Positions 1 to 6,178 of a stretch of DNA of 13,874 nucleotides are shown piece by piece. The stretch's first letter is position 1. Each line of letters starts with the position of its first letter. The position numbers were made by a program, and so were the translations under genes. The notes under the pieces are model-generated. The model made no database searches, was not told the origin of the DNA, and saw nothing but the letters and a program-made list of their open reading frames with translations. Location: assembly GCA_018662715.1 (NCBI GenBank), contig JABJFP010000088.1:1-13874 (forward strand), in the 5' to 3' direction. This DNA comes from Methanobacteriota archaeon. GTDB taxonomy: Archaea; Thermoplasmatota; Poseidoniia; Poseidoniales; Poseidoniaceae.

Positions 1-579
1 CTGGCCGTTTTCTTCCCCTAGGATTGTGAAGTCGGAAAGAGATGCTGCAAGGGCTGATGCGCCTACTACCGGGCCAAGTACAATACTGATTGTCGGGATT
101 CTTCCACTGCATTGGACCAAGCGGTCTAACAATTCGCCGGTTCCAGCAAGTGCATTGACACCATCTTGGGCGCGTTGTCCCCCTCCATCCCACATGGCGA
201 TAAGGGGAGCCTTTGCACGTTCTGCCATCTCCACGATTTTTGCAATTTTGAGGGCGTGCATCTCGCCCATGCTACCGCCATGGACACTGAAATCTTGTGC
301 GAAGCAATAGATCCGACGTCCGTCGATGGTGCCTTGTCCAGCAACAACCCCATCGCCGAGAGTTTTGTGAAGAAACATATTGTGGTCATCGGTACGATGC
401 GTGACAAAAGCATCTATTTCCAGAAATGAACCTTCATCAAGGAGCATTCCAAGACGGTCTCTTGCCGTCCCCCTTCCCGATGAGCGAATTGCTTCTTGTC
501 GCTTCAATCCGCCACCAAGACGAGCCGCTTCTTGCTTTGCCTTGAGGTCTTCAAGCCGATGTGCCGAATCCCCCTGCAT
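1..579 (-). CDS. Acyl-CoA carboxylase carboxyltransferase (beta) subunit, PccB/MmdA-like, N-terminal part
   Basis: The frame is open from ATG at 579 to the left edge: 193 codons of a protein usually near 515 residues, so only the N-terminal third is present. The family transfers a carboxyl group from carboxybiotin to an acyl-CoA such as propionyl-CoA in the cytosol. Family marks seen: an N-terminal region of the form RLEDLKAKQEAARLGGG (8-24), GTARDRLGMLLDEGSF (37-52), FAQDFSVHGGSMGEMHALKI (93-112) and a crotonase-like core around 126-185. Two signature stretches differ from classical PccB: the usual DSGGARIQEGV reads DGGGQRAQDGV (131-141), and GPCAGG reads GPVVGA (169-174). The family is clear but the acyl substrate is not. 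The start is supported by AAGGAG at 590-595 and GGAAGG at 583-588. It lies 37 bases after gatD on the same strand and is probably co-transcribed. Biotin carboxylase and biotin carrier genes are not in view. Confidence 0.88.
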   Translation of the reverse strand, partial: MQGDSAHRLEDLKAKQEAARLGGGLKRQEAIRSSGRGTARDRLGMLLDEGSFLEIDAFVTHRTDDHNMFLHKTLGDGVVAGQGTIDGRRIYCFAQDFSVHGGSMGEMHALKIAKIVEMAERAKAPLIAMWDGGGQRAQDGVNALAGTGELLDRLVQCSGRIPTISIVLGPVVGASALAASLSDFTILGEENGQ

Positions 580-582
580 GAA

Positions 583-595
583 CCTTCCACTCCTT
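583..595 (-). promoter_or_regulatory. Ribosome-binding site of the carboxyltransferase gene
   Basis: Read on the minus strand, AAGGAGTGGAAGG ends 3 bases before the ATG at 579. AAGGAG (10 bases from the start) is the better Shine-Dalgarno match. This favours the 579 start over the ATG at 620, which overlaps the gatD stop but is out of frame with the carboxyltransferase. Confidence 0.5.
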
Positions 596-616
596 GTCGG
601 TTTTTGATTGGTGCGC

Positions 617-1972
617 TCATTCAAAGAGGTTATCGCGGTGTTCTCCACAGAGATTTTTCGGCAGGGTCTTTTTGAGATCAAGTCCTTGAGACAAGCACCA
701 GTGGGTTTTGACCGTAATCGCCTCGGGAGTAGAACTGATGCCATGCCCGAGTATTCCCATGTCGATTTGTTTTCGTCCTTTTGAGTAGACATTCATGTCA
801 ACAGGGCCGTGAATACATTGATTCACGACAACAACTGGAAGTTCCCGATTCATACAGCGCGTCAATACTCGCCACAACTGTGTGTTTTCAGGTGCATCTT
901 TCTGTGGGTCCTCAATGGGGAGGTGTCCGAGTCCGGTTCCGTGGATGACGACACCTTGTACTCCTGTGGCTATGACGGCTTCAATGTGCTCTGCGTGAAG
1001 CCACGGCCCAGCAATGAACTGTGCTATGCGCTGACCTTGCTCGAACTTAGTAGGGCGTTGAGTCTTGGGTCTTCCTGGATTGTTTTCTTGCATCTTGAGG
1101 TAGTCTGGATTCAGTTTTGTTTCAATGCCCTCAGAGGTGATGGAGACATGGGCTAGCGGCTTGCCGTTGATTGCTTGAAAAGCATCGCGTCTCGATGAGT
1201 GCATCTTTCGAACGGCAAACCCAGAATGAACAGCCATTGTTCCGTCGCTTTGAGAATCGTGCATGACAACTACGCATGCATCCCCAGCCTCGCCAGTAGG
1301 TTCTGGACCATAGGCTGCCCAATGTACGGCAGCAAGCAGATTTTCAGTTGCGTCTGATGACCCACGGTCGCTTGACCGCTGGGAGCCAACCATCGCTATC
1401 GGCCCGGGAGGTGTTTCTCCTTTTCCAGCAAAGGCAAACCCTACGGCAGAGGCAGTAATGTGCATGGTATCGGTTCCATGAGAGATGACAACACCACGGC
1501 AACCGTCAGCAAAGGCTGCTGCGCAAGCCTCTGACATCAAGTTCCAATGTTGTGGACGAATGTCATCGCTGAACATGTTCCCAATCTTGAGGGCGTCAAG
1601 TTGTGCGATTGATGCGAGTTCGGGAATGGCATCAAGAAGTTCCTCTGGTTCAAACCGAGCATCAACGGCACCTGTGGCATAATCCACCTTTGATGCAATG
1701 GTTCCACCTGTGTGAATCAGTCGTACTTTGGGGAGGTCGGATGAAGCTGCTGGGGCGTTGAGGGTTGGTGATGGTGCTGTTTGGGCTGACGGTGCATACT
1801 CCCAAGAGATGATGTTCTCTTGAGGATAGTTGACATTGTATCCGTTGTCAAGTTTGATTGAAATGTGGCGGGGTGCAGGTGAAGGTAAGACCAAACCCTC
1901 GTGAGTGGCTTCGCCATTTAGCGTCTTGACGGTAGCAATGATGCGTTCACCGGGTTTCGGGAGGCCTTCCAT
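617..1972 (-). CDS. gatD: Glutamyl-tRNA(Gln) amidotransferase subunit D
   Basis: 451 residues, full length for GatD. The protein is the asparaginase-like ammonia-producing subunit of the archaeal GatDE complex, which converts Glu-tRNA(Gln) to Gln-tRNA(Gln) in the cytosol. Seen: an N-terminal GatD domain (about 1-58, containing DNGYNVNYPQENI), an Ala/Pro/Ser-rich linker (about 60-79), then a type I asparaginase-like domain. The two asparaginase motifs are HTGGTIASKVDY (87-98, nucleophile T91) and SHGTDTM (164-170, T167-D168). The catalytic lysine is probably K256 in VRKMHSSRRDAF (254-265). The C-terminal domain carries the usual VVIHGTGLGHLP (341-352) and NQCIHGPVDMNVYSKGR (384-400). The gene starts 38 bases after the ABC permease stop and has no clear Shine-Dalgarno site. 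Its partner gatE is not in the window, and co-transcription with a TetR-controlled exporter would be unusual for a housekeeping gene. Confidence 0.96.
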   Translation of the reverse strand: MEGLPKPGERIIATVKTLNGEATHEGLVLPSPAPRHISIKLDNGYNVNYPQENIISWEYAPSAQTAPSPTLNAPAASSDLPKVRLIHTGGTIASKVDYATGAVDARFEPEELLDAIPELASIAQLDALKIGNMFSDDIRPQHWNLMSEACAAAFADGCRGVVISHGTDTMHITASAVGFAFAGKGETPPGPIAMVGSQRSSDRGSSDATENLLAAVHWAAYGPEPTGEAGDACVVVMHDSQSDGTMAVHSGFAVRKMHSSRRDAFQAINGKPLAHVSITSEGIETKLNPDYLKMQENNPGRPKTQRPTKFEQGQRIAQFIAGPWLHAEHIEAVIATGVQGVVIHGTGLGHLPIEDPQKDAPENTQLWRVLTRCMNRELPVVVVNQCIHGPVDMNVYSKGRKQIDMGILGHGISSTPEAITVKTHWCLSQGLDLKKTLPKNLCGEHRDNLFE

Positions 1973-2010
1973 AGCCGTTGGAGGTCAAGACGCCACATGA
2001 AAGGTTCGCT

Positions 2011-4458
2011 TCACTGAGATAGGTCTTTGATTTTCTCAACGAGATTCATTTTTCTCAATCGCCAAACACCGAATGGCGTCATTGCTACAGCGATGAGAAT
2101 GACTCCAGACATAAGTTGCCATGCAACACTCGGGACAATCGTCACAGGAACGAAGAACTGCCACGAAGAGAACGAGGCAGCAAGCCCAACAGCCCCACCA
2201 TAGGCAAACAAGACACCAACGATGCCACCGATGACGCCAATCAAGAGGCTTTCGAACAGAAGCATCGTCCCAAGGCTGCGAGTTGACGCACCGAGGACAC
2301 GAAGCGTTGCGAGTTCAAAGTCTCGCTCAGCCACGTTCATAATCATGGTATTGAACATGACTACGACCGTGAAAAGCAGTCCAAGATACATCATTGTCTG
2401 GAAGATTTGAGTCTGTTGGTCGAGTAAACTGTTGATTCCGTTGAGGAGTGTTTGCCGCTCGACAATTCCTGCCGACACCTCGCCTAGGGCAGAGTTGACC
2501 TCAACTCCCGAAGGCAAATCAAGATAAATCGAAGTGGCATTAACGCCAAGAATACCGCTCAGGTCGTCACGAACAAAATACATCGTACGGGCCAATTCTG
2601 CTGCCGAGGTTCCCACAATTTCTACTTCATGTTCCGCCCCATTGATGTTCACTGTGTGCTGATCACCGACCTGCCAGTCAAGGAAGTTCATGCTCCCTTC
2701 ATCCATCATAACTTTCGGGACGGCAGCGTTTGCGGTTGGCGTGCCTCCTGCTAGAACAGAAACTGAACGCATGCCTTCATCAAATGAGTCAAGGCCTACA
2801 AGAGTGAACACTCTGTCAACTCCATCGCCATCCGCCACTGAGCCAAGTGGCATTTCGATAATCATCTCATACAATGCACCATTACTGTCTGCCCAATCAA
2901 CAACAGGTCCTTCGGCTTCCGGCATAATGTAGACTTGTGCATCCCATGTTTGGTCGTCTTCTAGACTTCCGACCATCGTATCTTGGAGTCCAGCTGACAT
3001 CATTTGAATCGAACCGAAAAGCATCAATGAGATTCCTACTGCGACAAAAGTCATCGCCAGACGAATCGGCTTACGCATGCTAGAACGAATCGAGAGCCCG
3101 AGCGTTGTTGGCATCCATGATGTCAATTTTCGAAGGAGATTTGAGCCAACACGCATTTCGTTTTGACCGCTAAGAACTGCCAACGGGTCAAGGCGGCTTG
3201 CCTTCCAGGCAGGAAATGCCCCCGAAAAGAACACAACAATCATTGTTGAACTGACGACTGTGGCGATGATTGATAGTGGTACTGAGCGTTCAACAATTGG
3301 AACGCCTACTAAATCCTGATAGAAATCCAACATTCCATTCATGCCACTCGGTCCTGCTAACACTCCAAGTAAACAGCCAATGCCGCCAATTACCAACGGA
3401 GCAATGAGATAGCCGGTCATGAGTGATGAGCGCTTGACTCCCAGTGTTCGCAATACTGCAATCTCCTTCGCCTGGCTTTGGACCAAGCGCTGTAGGCTCA
3501 AAACAATCGTGATTGCTGCAATTGATGCGATCATAACGGTAAACGGAACGGTTGTTCGCTCGGTTCCTTTGAGGTCCTGTCGCATGACCTCAACGGGTTC
3601 ATTCTGTCCGCGGTCTCGAACTCTGGCATCAAGTTCCGATTCAGTAAGGGCAGTATCCACCAACCCCTTCACTGCGTCAATTTCCTCTCCTTCATACTCA
3701 CTGGTGTCGGGTAGGTCAAACGATGGTGTCCCTTCTACATCTAACATGATGATGTTGCTGGTTCCGATGACTTCGCCGGTTAGGCGGGCCATTCCAGCAT
3801 GTGAGAGATAGCCTACCACGTATTCTCCCGATTCAGGAGGGAACAGTGTGCCCTCTGGTGCCATGAGGACATGCAGAGGATGGTATCCCATTCCAACAAG
3901 AGTGAACTCCGCAGTAGCATTTCCTGCTCCAATACTTACCGTATCTCCAAGGCTGAGTTCAAGTGCTGTGGTAACGTGAGCATCGATGACAATCTCATCG
4001 GCAGCAACTGCCGTTCGGCCTTCAGAATGACCTTCAGGCATCCATACACGGTCTGCATTGGCGCCGTCAGGAATGCCGTGCCATAGTGAATTGATGATGT
4101 GTTCACCGGTATTGTTGGTGTGGAACATCGCACCTTGGGTCACAGTACGCCCTTCACATGAATCAAGGGCCTGAGAAACCGTTGATGTATCCCAAGCGGT
4201 TCCCAAAGCATCGCAGAAGGTGTTGACTTGTTCCGGGGTCCATGCGGCACTACGGTTGTCTATCCAAAGGTCAGCAAGATTTGCACCACTTTCATCATCG
4301 GCTTGCATGGTGTCGTACATGCCTCCAAGGTTGTATGCATAGCCGCCAAAGGTGATGCCGGCAAAAACACCGACAAACACCATGAGAATTACAGCGGAAA
4401 GTCGGAGTTTGGTTCGCCACAAACTTCGGGCTAAGCGTTTGTTGAGAAGAGCAGACAT
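2011..4458 (-). CDS. ABC transporter permease with two FtsX domains
   Basis: 815 residues. Predicted layout: a basic N-terminus and one membrane helix (about 21-43), a large extracytoplasmic region (44-300), a three-helix FtsX domain (about 305-325, 347-370, 397-417), a helix at 466-488, a second extracytoplasmic region (489-686) and a second three-helix FtsX domain (about 688-708, 733-757, 779-800). Each FtsX domain has the conserved cytoplasmic coupling segment after its first helix: KEIAVLRTLGVKRSS (331-345) and ERDFELATLRVLGAS (711-725). The fused double-FtsX design belongs to the MacB/LolCDE-type mechanotransmission group, which acts on substrates at or outside the membrane rather than pumping through a wide channel; the cargo cannot be read from sequence. 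It lies 9 bases after the ATPase gene, and its Shine-Dalgarno site overlaps the ATPase stop. The two proteins almost certainly form one transporter. Confidence 0.93.
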   Translation of the reverse strand: MSALLNKRLARSLWRTKLRLSAVILMVFVGVFAGITFGGYAYNLGGMYDTMQADDESGANLADLWIDNRSAAWTPEQVNTFCDALGTAWDTSTVSQALDSCEGRTVTQGAMFHTNNTGEHIINSLWHGIPDGANADRVWMPEGHSEGRTAVAADEIVIDAHVTTALELSLGDTVSIGAGNATAEFTLVGMGYHPLHVLMAPEGTLFPPESGEYVVGYLSHAGMARLTGEVIGTSNIIMLDVEGTPSFDLPDTSEYEGEEIDAVKGLVDTALTESELDARVRDRGQNEPVEVMRQDLKGTERTTVPFTVMIASIAAITIVLSLQRLVQSQAKEIAVLRTLGVKRSSLMTGYLIAPLVIGGIGCLLGVLAGPSGMNGMLDFYQDLVGVPIVERSVPLSIIATVVSSTMIVVFFSGAFPAWKASRLDPLAVLSGQNEMRVGSNLLRKLTSWMPTTLGLSIRSSMRKPIRLAMTFVAVGISLMLFGSIQMMSAGLQDTMVGSLEDDQTWDAQVYIMPEAEGPVVDWADSNGALYEMIIEMPLGSVADGDGVDRVFTLVGLDSFDEGMRSVSVLAGGTPTANAAVPKVMMDEGSMNFLDWQVGDQHTVNINGAEHEVEIVGTSAAELARTMYFVRDDLSGILGVNATSIYLDLPSGVEVNSALGEVSAGIVERQTLLNGINSLLDQQTQIFQTMMYLGLLFTVVVMFNTMIMNVAERDFELATLRVLGASTRSLGTMLLFESLLIGVIGGIVGVLFAYGGAVGLAASFSSWQFFVPVTIVPSVAWQLMSGVILIAVAMTPFGVWRLRKMNLVEKIKDLSQ

Positions 4459-4464
4459 TGTAAA

Positions 4465-4469
4465 ACCTC
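4465..4469 (-). promoter_or_regulatory. Shine-Dalgarno site of the permease gene
   Basis: On the minus strand GAGGT overlaps the TGA stop of the ATPase gene (4468-4470) and ends 6 bases before the permease ATG. This fixes the start at 4458 and suggests coupled translation. Confidence 0.6.
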
Positions 4470-5181
4470 ACTCGGAAGAATCGTTGTTCGTATGCTCGTC
4501 GGAAACAATTTTCCCACTGTCTATTCGAATCACTCTTGTCGCATACTTGACCAAACCTTCGTCGTGAGTGACAAACACAGAAGTGATGTTTTCTTGCTTG
4601 CAGGCACTCACCAAGGCTTCCATGACTTTGTTTGAAGTCTCTGTGTCGAGGTTACCTGTGAGTTCGTCACCCAGCAGAAGAGTTGGACGCTTTGCAATGC
4701 TTCGTGCAATGGCTACTCGCTGTTGTTGTCCACCGCTAATTTCACCCGGGAAACGGTTAATTTCAGATTGAAGGCCGACGAGTTTCAACAATTCCTTCGC
4801 TCTTGCAGGGTCTTTCTTGCCAGCCAATTCCTGTATGAGGAGGATGTTCTCTAGAACCGTAAGGTCTTGCAGGAGATTAAAAAATTGGAACACATAGCCA
4901 ATATTCTCTCTTCGGAAAGATGTCATTTTCTCAGAACTGTTACGGGGAACTGCATCCAGCGCTTCTGTTTGATTTGACATGAACGTGTATTCGCCCCCGG
5001 TTGGGCTGTCAAGAGCTGAAAGACAATTGAGGAGCGTGGTTTTTCCAGAGCCGGACGGGCCAAGGAGAATGACTCGCTCCCCCTCATGGATTTCAAACGT
5101 CACGCCATCAAGTGCTTTGACAACGCCTGCAGGTGTTTCGTAATGCCGTTCTAGGTTTTCCATTTGCAATAATTTTTTCAT
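4468..5181 (-). CDS. ABC transporter ATP-binding protein, LolD/MacB-type
   Basis: 237 residues, normal length for the family. All nucleotide-binding motifs are visible: Walker A GPSGSGKT (41-48), Q-loop glutamine in YVFQFFNLL (Q99), signature ISGGQQQ (148-154), Walker B LLLGDE (168-173, catalytic E173), D-loop NLD (177-179) and H-loop histidine H206 in VTHD. The LolD/MacB hallmark is usually ADEPTGNLD but reads GDELTGNLD here (171-179); the catalytic acids are kept. The protein should sit on the cytoplasmic face and power the double-FtsX permease encoded 9 bases downstream. It starts 5 bases after the TetR stop, so it belongs to the same transcript as the regulator. Substrate export (drug, lipid or lipoprotein) is inferred from the family only. 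Confidence 0.95.
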   Translation of the reverse strand: MKKLLQMENLERHYETPAGVVKALDGVTFEIHEGERVILLGPSGSGKTTLLNCLSALDSPTGGEYTFMSNQTEALDAVPRNSSEKMTSFRRENIGYVFQFFNLLQDLTVLENILLIQELAGKKDPARAKELLKLVGLQSEINRFPGEISGGQQQRVAIARSIAKRPTLLLGDELTGNLDTETSNKVMEALVSACKQENITSVFVTHDEGLVKYATRVIRIDSGKIVSDEHTNNDSSE

Positions 5182-5186
5182 TTATT

Positions 5187-5193
5187 TCACCTT
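5187..5193 (-). promoter_or_regulatory. Shine-Dalgarno site of the ATPase gene
   Basis: On the minus strand AAGGTGA overlaps the regulator's TGA stop (5187-5189) and ends 5 bases before the ATPase ATG at 5181. It supports the start and translational coupling of the two genes. Confidence 0.6.
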
Positions 5194-5810
5194 CTTGCTT
5201 CAAAGAGTTGTTTAAACATCTCAAAGAATTGTGTAATGACTTGGTTCTCATCCAACCGTTGGTCATGCATTTCTTGTATCAGCCAAATTTTGTATTCCGT
5301 TGACATACGAATGAGCACATCATGCGGTACGTCGCTTCGGATGGCCCCAATCCGCACGCCATGGTTGAGGATGGCCATGAGGTCGTTGTACTCAAGGAGG
5401 CCCTCACATTCTGAGTTCAACTTGCGAACAATGTGGTGTTCTGAGCCAAGTGATGCCACTTGGTGGATAAGCGCCATGAGGTGAGGATGTTGCAACGAAT
5501 CCTTCCATTGTTTTGAAAACATGTCCTGAATTGAATTCCAATAGGTCTCATGATCATCCACTTTGGAAATTCCACTTGGCTCAAAAATCGTCATTCCTGT
5601 TGAGCGCGCTTCATTGATGATGCACGTGATGAACAGGTCTTCTTTATTTTCAAAATAATAGTACATTGAGCCTTTTGAAATACCTATTTTCTGAATGATT
5701 TTGTTGTATGAGGCTCCTTCGTAGCCATGCGTTGCGAATTCCTGCTTGGATACGTCGAGGATCCTCGCTTTGAGGGATTTTTCGAGGGATTCAAAGCGTG
5801 CGAGAGGCAT
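5187..5810 (-). CDS. TetR/AcrR-family transcriptional regulator
   Basis: 207 residues from the preferred ATG at 5810. The N-terminal domain is typical TetR: LKARILDVSKQEFATHGYEG (13-32), then the helix-turn-helix and following helix IIQKIGISKGSMYYYFENKE (38-57), ending in DLF. The rest is a divergent helical ligand-binding and dimer domain that names no ligand. The frame is open up to an ATG at 5915, but that start would add 35 residues without TetR character and lies 4 bases from the tRNA end. Starting at 5810 gives the usual short lead-in, and a tandem palindrome with a TATA-like box lies directly upstream. Being first in line with the ABC ATPase and permease, the protein is probably a repressor of its own operon, relieved by a compound the transporter handles. 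That role is inferred from arrangement. Confidence 0.9.
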   Translation of the reverse strand: MPLARFESLEKSLKARILDVSKQEFATHGYEGASYNKIIQKIGISKGSMYYYFENKEDLFITCIINEARSTGMTIFEPSGISKVDDHETYWNSIQDMFSKQWKDSLQHPHLMALIHQVASLGSEHHIVRKLNSECEGLLEYNDLMAILNHGVRIGAIRSDVPHDVLIRMSTEYKIWLIQEMHDQRLDENQVITQFFEMFKQLFEARR

Positions 5811-5839
5811 TAGACCAGATGGTCCGACCGGGTGGTCTA
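5811..5839 (-). promoter_or_regulatory. Candidate TetR operator: two tandem 12-bp palindromes
   Basis: Directly before the regulator's ATG lie GACCAGATGGTC (5813-5824, perfect 5-bp arms) and GACCGGGTGGTC (5826-5837, 4-bp arms), 13 bases apart from centre to centre. The whole block also closes as an outer inverted repeat, TAGACCA (5811-5817) with TGGTCTA (5833-5839). It falls between a TATA-like element and the start codon, so a bound dimer or pair of dimers would block initiation. Recognition by this TetR protein is inferred from position. Confidence 0.6.
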
Positions 5840-5840
5840 G

Positions 5841-5846
5841 ATTAAA
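5841..5846 (-). promoter_or_regulatory. TATA-like element of the TetR-ABC operon
   Basis: TTTAAT on the minus strand is centred about 33 bases upstream of the regulator ATG at 5810. An archaeal start about 27 bases downstream would fall near 5816-5817, inside the tandem palindrome, giving a leader of only 6-7 bases. Confidence 0.35.
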
Positions 5847-5918
5847 GATTCTGCTGAAATGGTCTCCATTGAATTTCTTGGAATTGAAGCACGATGCGGC
5901 ATACAGTGCTGACATGAA

Positions 5919-6048
5919 TGGTGCCGGGAGCGGGGCTCGAACCCGCGACCTTCGGATGTCTCAGACACCACAAGGGGCTTGCACGTCATACGATCGCCTT
6001 GATGGCTGCCCTATGAGTCCGACGCGCTACCAACTACGCCACCCCGGC
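5919..6048 (-). tRNA. Elongator tRNA-Met (CAT) with intron at 37/38
   Basis: After removal of 54 bases the minus strand folds into a full cloverleaf: acceptor GCCGGGG/TCCCGGC with one G-U pair, D arm GCGT/GCGC, anticodon stem TCGGA/TCCGA with loop CTCATAA, variable loop AGGTC, and T arm GCGGG-TTCGAGC-CCCGC. The anticodon is CAT (6015-6013). The G1-C72 pair argues against an initiator tRNA, so elongator Met is preferred over Ile2. The discriminator A (5922) is followed by an encoded CCA (5921-5919). Exons are 6012-6048 and 5919-5957. Confidence 0.93.
5958..6011 (-). other. Archaeal tRNA intron with bulge-helix-bulge splice motif
   Basis: A 54-nt intron lies between A37 and A38. A central 4-bp helix forms between exon CTCA (positions 32-35) and intron TGAG. 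It is flanked by 3-nt bulges TAG and ACA, each cut after its second base. An outer helix pairs intron GGCA with TGTC. This is the canonical substrate of the archaeal tRNA splicing endonuclease, and the anticodon is buried in the central helix until splicing. Confidence 0.9.
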
Positions 6049-6145
6049 TTAACCTGCGCTGAGCCCTTCCCTCTTTGAAGAAATCGGAAGCCAATCTTCC
6101 CAGCCGCCCTGAAAAGAGGTAAATTTTTGATGCCGCCTCACCGTA

Positions 6146-6157
6146 GTGTTCTAACAC
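6146..6157 (+). promoter_or_regulatory. 12-bp palindrome upstream of the membrane protein gene
   Basis: GTGTTCTAACAC has perfect 5-bp arms and is centred about 28 bases before the ATG at 6179, where an archaeal TATA box of a leaderless gene would lie. It could be an imperfect TATA region or an operator. A further AT-rich stretch, TAAATTTTT (6120-6128), is an alternative TATA site. Function is unproven. Confidence 0.3.
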
Positions 6158-6178
6158 CCCCTCGTCTCCCGACGGGTT

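Noticed and set aside
26..429. Plus-strand frames at 26-310 and 166-429 and the minus-strand frame at 126-413
   Set aside because: They lie opposite or out of frame with the carboxyltransferase gene, whose own frame shows clear family motifs and runs off the left edge.
3419..3811. Plus-strand frame of 130 codons inside the permease gene
   Set aside because: It lies wholly opposite the permease coding sequence, is low in recognisable structure and has no start signal.
5811..5915. N-terminal extension of the TetR protein to the ATG at 5915
   Set aside because: The extra 35 residues look unlike a TetR N-terminus and the start abuts the tRNA.
6069..6100. TATA box for the tRNA gene
   Set aside because: No sequence at the expected distance upstream of 6048 on the minus strand matches well enough to call.
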